DNA of 64,000 nt from Flavobacterium sp. SCGC AAA160-P02 (GCA_000383355.1 KB911135.1:962-64961), one strand, 5' to 3'; positions 32,893 to 42,457 are shown, numbered from the stretch's first letter. Translations and numbers: made by a program. Notes: generated by a model not told the origin, from the letters alone.

Positions 32893-34995
32893 TTAGTATT
32901 CCAAAGTTCTTAGGTATGCTAATTTATTTTTCCAAATATCTAATCCTGCTTTAAAATCATTAATGTTTTGGTGAACACTTTTCACCAAAGGGTTATCATC
33001 TGAGGCATTAGAGAAAAAGCTTAGGTTATTTTCTAGTTGCTGAATCTCACGAATAGATTCATCAATCTTCTTTCTAATAAACATCACTTCTGAATCTAAT
33101 TTTCTAAGATCATTGTTTGCCAAATATCCGTTAATAATATTTTTAAATTTCAATAAAACAATTTCATCTTTACCTATAGAAAGGTTTGACAAAACACCAT
33201 CAATAAACTTATTAAATTGAAGATCTACTGCTTTAGAACTTCTTGGAGTACTTCCAAACTCATTCCAATTATTCAATAGATCAGTAACAGCATCTTTAGT
33301 TGTATAATCTTCTTTTTTTAGATTTCCTAAAAATTCTAATTTTTTATCTACTATTTCCTTTTGCTCAGAGCTTAATGTATTTTTTTGATTGTGATAACGA
33401 TCAAAAAAATGATTACATGCTGCCTTAAATTTATTCCAAATATCATCTGAAAATTTTCTAGGAACATGTCCTATTTTTTTCCAATCAGATTGTATTTTCT
33501 TAAAGGTATTTGTAGCTGTTTCCCAATCTTCACTATCTTTAATTGAATCTGCTAGCTTAATGAGATCTAATTTTGCTTGAAGATTGTCTTGTTGAGCATT
33601 TTTTTCTTGTTTGTAAAATTTATTTTTTTCTTGATTAAATTGCTTGGTTGCATCTTTAAACTTCTTCCAAATAGATTCACTTTTTGAATAAGGTAATTTA
33701 CCAGCATCAAAATATTTTTTTCTTAAAGCATCAATCTCTTTAATACTTTTCTGCCAATCATTATGTGTTTTATTCTGAGAAGAATCATAGCTAAGAATCT
33801 CATCAATGACCGCCATCTTTGATTCAATAATTTTACCATATTGAGATTTCATACTTCTAAAATGATCATGTCTTTTGTCATGTATAATTTTAGTAGCTGC
33901 ACTAAATTTATCCCAAACATCATCTCTCATTTCTCTGGCCACAGGACCAATGTCTTCTTTCCAGATTTTATGTAATTCTTGTAATTCTTTAAAAGCTACA
34001 TTAATATCTTGTTCTTTTGCTAGGAATTCCGCTTTTTGAATTAATTTTAATTTCTCTTCTAAATTATTCTTAAAATCTAAATCTCTAAAATCATTACTTA
34101 GGTGTAATAAATCATAAAAACGCTCTACATGGTGGTGAAAAATTTTCCAGGTATCATTGTATTTTGTCTTTGGAACAGGTCCAATTGTTCTCCAAGTATT
34201 TTGTAAATCTCTAAAAGACTTATACATTGTCTTGGTATCTGCATTTTCTATCAATGATTTCAACTCTTCAATAACTTGAACTCTTTTTTCTAGATTCTCT
34301 TTTAGTTGCTTTTCTAAATTTGAATAGTGTAAATCTCTTTCTTTTTTATAATCAGAAAGCAACTTATTATATCTGGATTTTATAGGGCTAGAATATTGAA
34401 AGTCTATTGTATTTCCTCCGGCTTCTAAAAAAGCTGCTTTTTTTTCAGATAATAATGCTCCAAATTTTATATTAAATGCACTTTTAATTATTTCTGCAGT
34501 AGCTTTAATATGCTGTGCTTTTTGAGTGGTTATTAACTTTTCTAAAGCATCTGTAAGTTCTTCTAGAGTTAATTTATCATATGCTATAATTTCTACTTCT
34601 TTAGTAGGTTTTTCTTGTTCAGCATTTTCTGTAACTACATCTTCACTCTCATCCGATACAGTTTCTTCATGAGTAGTTTCTTCACTCTTTTCAACCTTAG
34701 TAGGCTCTTCTAAAGAAATGGTTTCAACTTCTACTGGTACCTCAACAACATCGGCAACTTCAGATGTTTGTTCAACATCAGCTGTTTGGTCTGTAATAAG
34801 AACTTTAGCATCTTCAGATGCTTTATCTGTACCAAGAACTTCCGGAACACTGGTATCTATTACTACTTCTTTACTATCTATGTCTTTAGTAGTTTTTTTT
34901 GGAGTAACATCTTTTTTATTTGTTGTCTCAGAAACCTCATCTTTGGTTTGAGTTATCTTTTCTACTTTAATTTTATCATCTTTTGATTCTAACAT
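32893..34995 (-). CDS. DUF349 domain-containing protein
   Basis: 700 residues. Residues 1-145 are a low-complexity acidic region rich in Thr, Glu and Val, likely disordered. Residues 150-640 carry about six DUF349 units, helical repeats of about 75 residues with the pattern W..IGPVP....ND.WK.FH..... The last 60 residues form one more coiled coil. Bacteroidota keep such a protein in nearly all genomes; the function is not known, but charged helical repeats suggest an RNA or ribosome interaction. Transcription starts at a promoter with a complete -33 and -7 element (35031-35062). Confidence 0.87.
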   Translation of the reverse strand: MLESKDDKIKVEKITQTKDEVSETTNKKDVTPKKTTKDIDSKEVVIDTSVPEVLGTDKASEDAKVLITDQTADVEQTSEVADVVEVPVEVETISLEEPTKVEKSEETTHEETVSDESEDVVTENAEQEKPTKEVEIIAYDKLTLEELTDALEKLITTQKAQHIKATAEIIKSAFNIKFGALLSEKKAAFLEAGGNTIDFQYSSPIKSRYNKLLSDYKKERDLHYSNLEKQLKENLEKRVQVIEELKSLIENADTKTMYKSFRDLQNTWRTIGPVPKTKYNDTWKIFHHHVERFYDLLHLSNDFRDLDFKNNLEEKLKLIQKAEFLAKEQDINVAFKELQELHKIWKEDIGPVAREMRDDVWDKFSAATKIIHDKRHDHFRSMKSQYGKIIESKMAVIDEILSYDSSQNKTHNDWQKSIKEIDALRKKYFDAGKLPYSKSESIWKKFKDATKQFNQEKNKFYKQEKNAQQDNLQAKLDLIKLADSIKDSEDWETATNTFKKIQSDWKKIGHVPRKFSDDIWNKFKAACNHFFDRYHNQKNTLSSEQKEIVDKKLEFLGNLKKEDYTTKDAVTDLLNNWNEFGSTPRSSKAVDLQFNKFIDGVLSNLSIGKDEIVLLKFKNIINGYLANNDLRKLDSEVMFIRKKIDESIREIQQLENNLSFFSNASDDNPLVKSVHQNINDFKAGLDIWKNKLAYLRTLEY

Positions 34996-35030
34996 ATCTA
35001 CAATGTTTAAGGTTCCTATAATATCGACTA

Positions 35031-35062
35031 TAAAGATAGCGATGTCTTACAAAACAACAAAA
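35031..35062 (-). promoter_or_regulatory. Promoter of the DUF349 gene
   Basis: On the minus strand: -33 TTTTG (35058-35062), a 19-bp spacer and -7 TATCTTTA (35031-35038). The leader to the ATG is about 30 nt. Confidence 0.6.
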
Positions 35063-35085
35063 GATTATTAGAATGATTCAAAAAA

Positions 35086-35850
35086 CTATTTATTCCATAT
35101 TCTCCAAGACTCTTCTGCTTGCAATTCTAACATTTCAAATCCGTTTTTGATTTGAGCCCCTAGCTTTTTACCTTCAATTAAAAATGCTGTTTCTGCTGGG
35201 TTATATATTAGGTCAAACAATAGGTGTTTTTTTGTTAAAAATTGATAGGGTATTGAAGGCTTTTGATCAATATTTGGAAAAGTTCCTAAAGGAGAACTAT
35301 TAATAATAATCGTATGTTCTTTTAACAATTTTTCGGAGATCTCAGAATATGATATTTCTCTATTTCCTGTTGGGTTTCTAGATACTTTATAAAAGTCTAT
35401 TTTTAGTTTTTTTAACACAAAACCAACAGCATTTGATGCACCACCTGTGCCTAGAATTAAAGCTTTTGTATGATGTTTTTTTAAAAGAGGTAAAATAGAT
35501 TTCTCAAAACCAACAACATCAGAATTATAGCCTATTAACTTTCCGTTGTTTGTAAGTTTAACGGTATTAACTGCACCTATTTCATTAGCCGTTGCATCTA
35601 CTTCATCTAGGTAGTTAAAAATAGATTGTTTGTAAGGAATTGTAACATTAAAACCTTTGAGAGAGGCCTTAAATTGGTTAACTAAGCTAAGGAGATCTTC
35701 TATTTTATCAATATCAAAATTCACATATTCATGATTAATTAATTGAAGGTTTCTGAACTTGTCTGAAAAATAGCCTTTGGAAAAAGAGTATGAAATATTT
35801 TTCCCAACCAAACCAAAGAGTTCCTTATTTAATTTTTCTTTTCCTTCCAT
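35086..35850 (-). CDS. aroE: Shikimate dehydrogenase
   Basis: 254 residues. It reduces 3-dehydroshikimate to shikimate with NADPH. Substrate side: SYSFSKGYF (in place of the usual SxSPxxHN), GFNVTIPYKQSI with the catalytic Lys, and NEIGAVNT. Cofactor side: ILGTGGASNAVGFVL (about 136-150). The C-terminal DLIYNPAETAFL and GFEMLELQAEESW are typical. The start overlaps the end of the upstream DUF368 gene by 26 bp, so it is the last gene of the DUF368-DUF368-aroE run. Confidence 0.94.
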   Translation of the reverse strand: MEGKEKLNKELFGLVGKNISYSFSKGYFSDKFRNLQLINHEYVNFDIDKIEDLLSLVNQFKASLKGFNVTIPYKQSIFNYLDEVDATANEIGAVNTVKLTNNGKLIGYNSDVVGFEKSILPLLKKHHTKALILGTGGASNAVGFVLKKLKIDFYKVSRNPTGNREISYSEISEKLLKEHTIIINSSPLGTFPNIDQKPSIPYQFLTKKHLLFDLIYNPAETAFLIEGKKLGAQIKNGFEMLELQAEESWRIWNK

Positions 35851-36838
35851 AATAATCTACTAATAGTATTAAGCTAATCCCTAAAACAATATATAAAATA
35901 GCAAACCAGGTGGTAGAATCTGTAATATCTGGCATGAATCGTTGGTAATTTTCAATTACTTGATCTCCGTTTTGATCTATTAATATTTGTCCGTTTTCTA
36001 GTTTAAAGATCTTTTCTTTCCATGGCCAAACAATCCCTAAAGATCCTGTTATAAAACCAATAATTATGGCAGTTACTATTTGGTTCCATCGTTTTAAAAC
36101 GTAGCCTATAACATACGATAAAGAGACCAACCCGAAGGCTGAACCTGCAGTAAATACTCCAATAATTTTTAAGTAATGTATTTTAGATGGATCCTCTAAA
36201 AAATCAAAATTAAATATTAAAATGTCTTTTATGACCCCAGATAAAACATTTACAGAATCTACCAATAGTAATACATAATTTCCTAATAGAATTAAAATAA
36301 ATGACCCCGAAAGGCCCGGTAAGATCATTCCAGAAATACCAATTATTCCACAAATAAAGACAAACCAAAGGTTATCGTTTTCTCCTGCTGGAGTTAGAAA
36401 ACTAATCCCTAAACCAACAACAGCTCCAATAACCAGAGAACTAAAGTTTTTAAAATTCCAATCACCGAAATCTTTACCAATGTAGTAAATAGATCCAATA
36501 ATCATCCCAAAAAAACAGCTCCAAACATAGAGTTCAAAGTTTTGTAAGAAAAAATCTAATACTAGAGAGACAGTAAAATAACTAAAAACACTTCCAGAGA
36601 TTACTATAAAAATAAATTGTGAATTTGTGTATGTGAAAAAACTTCTAAATCTACCATTTAATACTAGCTTGAGAGCTTTTAGATTTATTTTCTGAAATGA
36701 ATAAATTAATTCTTCATAAAAACCCAATACAAAAGAAGCAGTACCACCAGAAACGCCCGGAACTTTATTTGCTGCACCCATAATTAATCCTTTAAAAAAA
36801 AGAGATAATTTTTCAATAAAGGTTCTTTCTTTTTGCAT
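35825..36838 (-). CDS. DUF368 (PopT-like) polyprenyl-phosphate transporter, copy 2
   Basis: 337 residues with about nine hydrophobic helices. The N-terminal GLIMGAANKVPGVSGGTASFVLGFYEEL and the second repeat ISGMILPGLSGSFILILLGNY form the inverted GxSGG/GxSGS pair typical of DUF368. This family was shown to include PopT, which returns undecaprenyl phosphate across the membrane for wall and O-antigen synthesis. The gene overlaps copy 1 by 1 bp and aroE by 26 bp. It differs clearly from copy 1 in sequence, so the pair is an old duplication. Confidence 0.87.
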   Translation of the reverse strand: MQKERTFIEKLSLFFKGLIMGAANKVPGVSGGTASFVLGFYEELIYSFQKINLKALKLVLNGRFRSFFTYTNSQFIFIVISGSVFSYFTVSLVLDFFLQNFELYVWSCFFGMIIGSIYYIGKDFGDWNFKNFSSLVIGAVVGLGISFLTPAGENDNLWFVFICGIIGISGMILPGLSGSFILILLGNYVLLLVDSVNVLSGVIKDILIFNFDFLEDPSKIHYLKIIGVFTAGSAFGLVSLSYVIGYVLKRWNQIVTAIIIGFITGSLGIVWPWKEKIFKLENGQILIDQNGDQVIENYQRFMPDITDSTTWFAILYIVLGISLILLVDYYGRKRKIK

Positions 36839-37761
36839 TAGTCTTTTTTAACTGCTAATTTTTCTAATAATAAGATAAGTCCAAAACCAATTATTGCGAG
36901 TATAATAGCCATCATTAATTGAGAGTCTCCTTCAAATGAAAACGGAGAAACACTCGTTGTGTTAAATGGAACTTCTACTCCTTTTGAATTAGTTCTCCAT
37001 GAAATTATTTCTTGCCAAGGCCAAATTTTGTTTAAAGATCCTATTATAAAACCCGTTAATGTTGCCAAAGTATAATTTTTATAAGTAAAAAACAACCATT
37101 TTAAAATTCTAGAAAAGGTTAATAATCCTAAAACTGCACCCAACATAAAAACAATAATGCTAAAAAAATCTTTTGTATTAAGTGCATTTAAAACAGGTTT
37201 GTAAGCACCTAAAAGAACCAAAATAAAGGAACCTGAAATACCTGGTAAAATCATCGCACAAATAGCAATCATACCTGCTAAAAATAAAAACCAAGGAGAA
37301 GAATTTTCTGACACCATTGGATTTAAGGTAGTGATATAAAACGCAAGGATACCTCCAAAAATTAAACATAAAACACTGCCAATAGTCCATCTTGTTATTT
37401 GTTTACCAATATAGATAATACTGGCTAACACCAAACCAAAGAAAAAAGACCAAATTACTATTGGATGATTTTCTAATAAGGTTGCTATTAACTTGGCAAG
37501 AGATAAAACACTAACAGAGATCCCTATAAAAAGAGCTAACAAAAAAGGACCATTAACGATCTTCCAAACCTGTTTAAAACCCTCTTTTCTAAACACCTTT
37601 AGTAAACTGAAATTAAAACTACTAATAGAATTTAATAGTTCTTCATAAATTCCTGAGATAAACGCAATTGTTCCTCCAGAAACACCTGGAACAACATCTG
37701 CAGCTCCCATAGCCATTCCTTTGAGTGAAATAATAATATAGTCTTTTAATGATCTTTTCAT
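36838..37761 (-). CDS. DUF368 (PopT-like) polyprenyl-phosphate transporter, copy 1
   Basis: 307 residues, polytopic. GMAMGAADVVPGVSGGTIAFISGIYEEL near the start and CAMILPGISGSFILVLLGAYK in the middle are the paired re-entrant motifs of DUF368. The role inferred from the family is flipping of C55-isoprenyl phosphate (PopT). It is the first gene of a three-gene run with copy 2 and aroE; a strong hairpin (37810-37860) separates it from the TPR gene upstream. The motif Asp-Val-Val-Pro differs from the Asn-Lys-Val-Pro of copy 2. Confidence 0.87.
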   Translation of the reverse strand: MKRSLKDYIIISLKGMAMGAADVVPGVSGGTIAFISGIYEELLNSISSFNFSLLKVFRKEGFKQVWKIVNGPFLLALFIGISVSVLSLAKLIATLLENHPIVIWSFFFGLVLASIIYIGKQITRWTIGSVLCLIFGGILAFYITTLNPMVSENSSPWFLFLAGMIAICAMILPGISGSFILVLLGAYKPVLNALNTKDFFSIIVFMLGAVLGLLTFSRILKWLFFTYKNYTLATLTGFIIGSLNKIWPWQEIISWRTNSKGVEVPFNTTSVSPFSFEGDSQLMMAIILAIIGFGLILLLEKLAVKKD

Positions 37762-37809
37762 ATTTAATTTATTTACTATGACGAATATAGTCGAAAAAGA
37801 GAAATTATA

Positions 37810-37860
37810 CTTATAAATAAAAAAAACCGAAACTATTTTTCGATTTTTTTTATTTATAAG
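37810..37860. terminator. Long inverted repeat, probable terminator of the TPR gene
   Basis: Arms 37810-37832 and 37838-37860 pair over 22-23 bp with one mismatch; A/T runs flank a CGA/TCG core. It lies right after the TPR gene stop (37884, minus strand) and before the DUF368 start. Confidence 0.75.
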
Positions 37861-37883
37861 TTAAAGGAATTAATCTAAGCAGC

Positions 37884-39260
37884 TTATTCCATTGCTTTCT
37901 TATAGTTAGAAAGCAGTTCTTGGACTTTTAAATTTACAAATACTATCGGAAAAAGATCTTTCATAATAATGTGCTGATCATAATCTAGCTCCATTCCATT
38001 TACAAGGTGAGTAAGTGCCTTGTTTTCATTATTTAGTAGTATAGACAATCCTGAAAGTCTATATTCAATTTCTGCAGCATCTTTATATGTTTCTTGAGCT
38101 GAAACCAATACCTTAACAGCATCATTAAAATCTCCAATAAGAAGAAGCACATCAGACAAAGCAATGTAAATTTCTATTGAGCAGTCATTCAGCTCTATAC
38201 ATTTCTCGAGCCCTTTAACACCTTCTTTAAAAGAGTTTAATTTAATATTTATATCTGAGTATTTTCTCCAATAAAAAGTATTGTACTCATCAATTTTTAT
38301 AGCTTTAGAGATATAATATAATGCCTTTTGGTAATCTTTTTGTTCATAAAAAGCTTCGGTTAATAAAATCCATCCTTTATCTAAAAAAGGATCTTCGTGT
38401 ACCGATTTTTTATAAAAACGTATTGCTGAATCTAACTTTCCTAGTTTTTGATAACACTCTCCAATTCTCACATAGGCAAAAGCTGTTGGATCATCTAACT
38501 CTAGTGTTAACATATAATTTTTAATAGCATCTTCAAAATCACCGAGCTGTTCGTATGTTTTTGCTTTTTCTAGATATCCACCAATAAATGATTCGTCAAT
38601 TAATACAGCATAATCAAAACAAGTTAAGGCTTCTTTGTATCTTTTCAACACAAAATATTGACGTCCTAATTGATGCCAAGCAACTTCACTGTATGGGTTC
38701 TTATCTAAATAAGCATTTAAAAAAATAATTGCTTTTTCGTGGTTTTTTTGCATGTCAAAGCAGTAAACAACATTGTATAAAGAGGAATAATCTTCATAGT
38801 CTACATCTATACATTTCGCAAAGCTTAATCGTGCCTTTTCAAAATTATCTAGATATAAATATTCCATTCCCATCATAGACCAGATATCTACTTTATCGTC
38901 TGCATGAATTAAAGCTATTTTTAAATTTTCAATTGATTCTTCATGACTACCACTTTTAGAAAGTATAGTGGCTTTCTGAATATATACCTCCTCATTATTA
39001 GGAGCTAATAACTCAATTCTTCTTAATTTCTGGGAAGCTTTTTCTAGTTTATTGTCAAATATTAAGATTTCAACCTCTAACAATTTTAGATCAACAGATG
39101 TTGGATGTTGTTCTAAGCCAAGTTTTACAGCTTTTTTTGCAAGGGAGTGCTTGCCTGTATCTAGGTAGTGAACAATAATTTCTTCAAACTCTACCAAATC
39201 AAAAAAATAAATGCTATTTGTTTTTAGCATTGATTCAAACTTAGACAATGACATGTGCAT
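37884..39260 (-). CDS. Tetratricopeptide repeat protein
   Basis: 458 residues, no signal peptide, made of about 11 TPR units from residue 30 to 440 (for example AWHQLGRQYFVLKRYKEALTC and AFAYVRIGECYQKLGKLDSA at 34-residue spacing). It is a cytoplasmic scaffold likely to bind protein partners. In Bacteroidota this gene is conserved, but I know no function. The start may be Met1 (39260) or Met3 (39254); the sequence after Met3 (SLSKFESMLKTN) looks like the family start. It is divergent from pyrR and followed by a hairpin terminator. Confidence 0.85.
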   Translation of the reverse strand: MHMSLSKFESMLKTNSIYFFDLVEFEEIIVHYLDTGKHSLAKKAVKLGLEQHPTSVDLKLLEVEILIFDNKLEKASQKLRRIELLAPNNEEVYIQKATILSKSGSHEESIENLKIALIHADDKVDIWSMMGMEYLYLDNFEKARLSFAKCIDVDYEDYSSLYNVVYCFDMQKNHEKAIIFLNAYLDKNPYSEVAWHQLGRQYFVLKRYKEALTCFDYAVLIDESFIGGYLEKAKTYEQLGDFEDAIKNYMLTLELDDPTAFAYVRIGECYQKLGKLDSAIRFYKKSVHEDPFLDKGWILLTEAFYEQKDYQKALYYISKAIKIDEYNTFYWRKYSDINIKLNSFKEGVKGLEKCIELNDCSIEIYIALSDVLLLIGDFNDAVKVLVSAQETYKDAAEIEYRLSGLSILLNNENKALTHLVNGMELDYDQHIIMKDLFPIVFVNLKVQELLSNYKKAME

Positions 39261-39386
39261 TTGTTATTTGAATTATATAATAAATTTACCATTCCTTATA
39301 AGTGTATGCTTAGAAGTCAACTTTTGTTTTCAACAATTTAATTAACATTCCTAGTGATACATACATTTTGGTTTTGAAGCTATAAA

Positions 39387-39418
39387 TTTTGCGCATCACT
39401 TTTTTTGTAGTATTTTTG
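39387..39418 (+). promoter_or_regulatory. Promoter of the pyrR-pyrB-rnz operon
   Basis: -33 TTTTG (39387-39391), 19-bp spacer, -7 TATTTTTG (39411-39418): a full consensus match. The leader to pyrR is about 30 nt and holds no attenuator hairpin. Confidence 0.7.
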
Positions 39419-39456
39419 CAGAACTTTAGTATCTAAGCTAAATTGATATATTTCTC

Positions 39457-39996
39457 ATGAGCAAAAAAGTTTTACTAAACTCAAAAGAAATTGAAATAAT
39501 CCTTCACCGGTTAGCATGCCAGCTAATCGAAAATCATAACGATTTTTCAGAAACAGTTCTCATTGGCTTACAGCCAAGAGGAAGTTTTTTAGCGAAAAGA
39601 TTGGCAAGTATTTTAACGAATGACTACAAAATAAAAAATATACACCTTGGCCTTCTAGACATTACTTTTTATAGAGATGATTTTAGAAGAAGAGATGAGC
39701 CCTTAGAGGCTGCCAATACTCAAATAGATTTTTTAATTGAAAATAAAAATGTTGTTTTAATAGATGATGTCTTATTCTCAGGAAGAAGTGTAAGAGCTGC
39801 ATTAACTGCCATTCAGTCTTATGGTAGACCAGAAAATGTAGAGTTATTGGTTCTAATAGACAGAAGATTTAGCAGACACTTACCCATACAACCAACATAT
39901 AAAGGTCGGCAAGTTGATGCAATTAATGAAGAAAAAGTAATTGTTCATTGGAAAGAAATACATTCTAAAGATGCAATTTATATAGATAACAAATAA
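39457..39996 (+). CDS. pyrR: PyrR: pyrimidine regulator / uracil phosphoribosyltransferase
   Basis: 179 residues of the type I phosphoribosyltransferase fold. The PRPP-binding loop is VVLIDDVLFSGRSVRAAL (about 104-121), and the substrate loop is YRDDFRRRD. In Firmicutes PyrR binds the pyr mRNA leader and causes attenuation when UMP is high. Here the leader is too short for that, so either it acts as an enzyme or it regulates otherwise. It lies 2 bp before pyrB. Confidence 0.93.
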   Translation: MSKKVLLNSKEIEIILHRLACQLIENHNDFSETVLIGLQPRGSFLAKRLASILTNDYKIKNIHLGLLDITFYRDDFRRRDEPLEAANTQIDFLIENKNVVLIDDVLFSGRSVRAALTAIQSYGRPENVELLVLIDRRFSRHLPIQPTYKGRQVDAINEEKVIVHWKEIHSKDAIYIDNK

Positions 39997-39998
39997 TT

Positions 39999-40928
39999 AT
40001 GAAGCAGCTAAGTGTAGAACATTTATTGGGAATTAAATACCTAAACAAGAATGATATCGACCTTATTTTTGAAACTGCTAATCATTTTAAAGAAGTTATC
40101 AATAGACCTATTAAAAAAGTACCTTCTCTTAGAGACATAACAATAGCTAACCTATTTTTTGAAAATAGTACCAGAACAAAATTATCATTTGAATTAGCCG
40201 AGAAAAGACTGTCTGCCGATGTTCTTAATTTTTCTGCTAATCAATCCTCTGTTAAAAAAGGCGAAACATTAATAGATACTGTAAACAATATCTTAGCAAT
40301 GAAAGTTGATATTGTTGTAATGAGACACCCAAATGTTGGTGCTGGAGTATTTCTATCGAAGCATGTTGATGCCAAAATAATAAATGCTGGTGATGGAACT
40401 CACGAACATCCAACACAAGCATTATTAGACAGCTATTCTATTAAAGAAAAATTGGGAACTATTAAAGGAAAAAAAATTGTAATCGTTGGAGATATTTTAC
40501 ACTCTAGAGTTGCACTTTCAAATATTTTTGCCCTCAAGCTACAAGGAGCCAAAGTAAAAGTATGCGGACCAACAACATTAATTCCTAAATATATTACAAG
40601 TCTTGGTGTTGAGGTAGAAACAAATATTAAAAAAGCACTAGAGTGGTGCGATGTTGCAAACGTTCTTAGAGTGCAACATGAAAGAATGGATATCAACTAT
40701 TTTCCATCTACAAGAGAATACACACAGTTATTTGGAATTAATAATGAAATCTTAGACAATCTTGGAAAGAAAATAACCATTATGCACCCTGGGCCAATTA
40801 ATAGAGGTGTAGAAATCACAAGTGATGTTGCTGATTCTGATCAATCAATCATTCTAAATCAAGTGGAAAATGGTGTAGCTGTTAGAATGGCTGTAATTTA
40901 TTTACTAGCCCAACAAATAAAAAGATAA
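39999..40928 (+). CDS. pyrB: Aspartate carbamoyltransferase, catalytic subunit
   Basis: 309 residues. It joins carbamoyl phosphate and aspartate, the first committed step of pyrimidine synthesis. The carbamoyl-phosphate motif STRTKLSFELAEKRL (about 53-67), HPTQALLD (about 132-139) and HPGPINRGVEI near the C terminus are intact. No pyrI regulatory gene is nearby, so the enzyme is the simple trimer or differently regulated. The stop codon overlaps the start of the next gene by 1 bp. Confidence 0.97.
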   Translation: MKQLSVEHLLGIKYLNKNDIDLIFETANHFKEVINRPIKKVPSLRDITIANLFFENSTRTKLSFELAEKRLSADVLNFSANQSSVKKGETLIDTVNNILAMKVDIVVMRHPNVGAGVFLSKHVDAKIINAGDGTHEHPTQALLDSYSIKEKLGTIKGKKIVIVGDILHSRVALSNIFALKLQGAKVKVCGPTTLIPKYITSLGVEVETNIKKALEWCDVANVLRVQHERMDINYFPSTREYTQLFGINNEILDNLGKKITIMHPGPINRGVEITSDVADSDQSIILNQVENGVAVRMAVIYLLAQQIKR

Positions 40929-41251
40929 TGATTAAGATTGTAGAGAATGATCAGTACACCTATATCAGTGTAGAAAAATCCTCTTTTAGTAAACTTAACC
41001 TAGAGTTACCAAAAATAAGTTCTAATCACTTACTACTAGAACTTTCTAAAAACATAATAATTATTGAAGACAAAATTGCATTATTTTTAAAAGTAGCTCT
41101 AGATTTAAAAGCAAAAGGAAAATCGTTTGTAATCATACAAAAAAGAATAAATATTGATGATTTTCCTGAAATTCTGAATATCACGCCAACACTTCAAGAA
41201 GCCAAAGATATTCTAGAGATGGAAGCTATTGAAAGAGATCTAGGCTTTTAG
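40928..41251 (+). CDS. Conserved protein between pyrB and rnz, function unknown
   Basis: 107 residues, overlapping pyrB by 1 bp. Alternating short strands and helices and the C-terminal segment PTLQEAKDILEMEAIERDLGF (an almost fixed ending in flavobacterial homologues, as I recall) suggest a small STAS-like fold. Databases sometimes label homologues ribonuclease Z merely because they neighbour rnz; the metallo-beta-lactamase motifs are absent here, so that label is wrong. It has no signal peptide and no cysteine. Its role may connect pyrimidine supply to tRNA maturation, but that is only position. Confidence 0.7.
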   Translation: MIKIVENDQYTYISVEKSSFSKLNLELPKISSNHLLLELSKNIIIIEDKIALFLKVALDLKAKGKSFVIIQKRINIDDFPEILNITPTLQEAKDILEMEAIERDLGF

Positions 41252-41301
41252 AGATCATAGGAAAATAAAAAAACTATTGACTTTAAAAATTTTATAAAAT
41301 C

Positions 41302-42216
41302 ATGAGTATAGAGTTAACCATCCTTGGATGTCATTCTGCAACACCAAGAGTTAATGCACACCCTACTGCACAATATTTAGAAATAAATTCGCGACATTTT
41401 TTGATTGATTGTGGTGAGGGAACTCAGCGTCAGATGAGAAAATACAAGGTTGGTTTTTCTAAAATTAATCATATTTTTATTTCTCATTTACACGGAGATC
41501 ATTTCTTTGGTTTAATAGGCCTGATCTCTACTTTTGGAATCTTAAACAGGGAAAAAGAATTACATGTTTTTGGACCAAAAGGGATTAAAGAAGTTATTAA
41601 TATGCAACTGAAATATTCTAAATCATATGTCAAATACGATTTAATTTTTCATGAATTAAACTCTAAAAAAAGTGAATTGATTTTTGAAGACAAGAAAATT
41701 GAAGTACGAACTATCCCATTACATCACAGGGTCTATACCAATGGATTTCTTTTTAAAGAAAAAGAAAAGCCAAGAAAACTAAACATGCTTGCCATAAAAA
41801 AATATCACGAAATTGAACTATGTGACTACAATAATTTAAAAGCTGGCAAAGATTTTATATGTAGTTCTGGTGAAGTTTTACAAAACTCATTACTTACCTT
41901 AGATCCAGAAAAAACAATGAGTTATGCCTATTGCAGTGACACTTCATACAAACCAGATATTGTAGAAATAATTAAGGGATCCGATATATTATATCATGAA
42001 TCTACTTTTTTATCTGACAAAGAAGATTTAGCAATAAAAACAAGGCATTCAACCGCAAAGCAAGCTGCAGTGATCGCTAAGAAAGCTGAAGTTAAAAAAC
42101 TAATTTTAGGGCACTATTCTAGTAGATATAAAGATATTTCGTTATTTAAAAAGGAAGCTGAAGAGATATTTAGGAATATAACTCTAGCTGAAACAGGAAA
42201 GATTATTTCTATGTAA
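41302..42216 (+). CDS. rnz: Ribonuclease Z
   Basis: 304 residues, the short RNase Z form. It cuts the 3' trailer of pre-tRNAs. The zinc motif HLHGDH is at residues 62-67, GCHSATPR near the start and LGHYSSRYKD near the end supply the remaining ligands, and YCSDTSYKPDIVEI lies between. The flexible arm (about 155-180) that grips tRNA is present. It lies 50 bp after the small gene of unknown function and ends the pyr run. Confidence 0.95.
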   Translation: MSIELTILGCHSATPRVNAHPTAQYLEINSRHFLIDCGEGTQRQMRKYKVGFSKINHIFISHLHGDHFFGLIGLISTFGILNREKELHVFGPKGIKEVINMQLKYSKSYVKYDLIFHELNSKKSELIFEDKKIEVRTIPLHHRVYTNGFLFKEKEKPRKLNMLAIKKYHEIELCDYNNLKAGKDFICSSGEVLQNSLLTLDPEKTMSYAYCSDTSYKPDIVEIIKGSDILYHESTFLSDKEDLAIKTRHSTAKQAAVIAKKAEVKKLILGHYSSRYKDISLFKKEAEEIFRNITLAETGKIISM

Positions 42217-42249
42217 TTATGTTACGAAATCTTATAATAGTGAGTTTTT

Positions 42250-42444
42250 TTACTCTTTACTGATTTCAATCAAGGTATCTTTTATATGTATCAATGAGTC
42301 TTTTTCATTTATAGTGTCATTACTTTCAACTGAAATAATTTTTTGGTTTATAGGGCTATCAGCCACATCCTCAATAAAAAAAAAGGTATAAAAACCGTAA
42401 ACAATTAGTGTAACAATAGTAACTCTTAACAATCTATTTTTCAT
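42250..42444 (-). CDS. Small single-pass membrane protein, unknown
   Basis: 64 residues: basic start (KNRLLR), one hydrophobic helix (about 7-24), and a polar acidic tail. It lies 13 bp behind the CoA-binding gene on the same strand, which supports co-transcription. I recognise no family. The protein is probably anchored in the inner membrane with its tail in the periplasm. Confidence 0.55.
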   Translation of the reverse strand: MKNRLLRVTIVTLIVYGFYTFFFIEDVADSPINQKIISVESNDTINEKDSLIHIKDTLIEISKE

Positions 42445-42457
42445 TTTTATAATAAAA

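Noticed and set aside
40928..41251. A second ribonuclease Z
   Set aside because: It lacks the HxHxDH metal site; the real rnz is the next gene.
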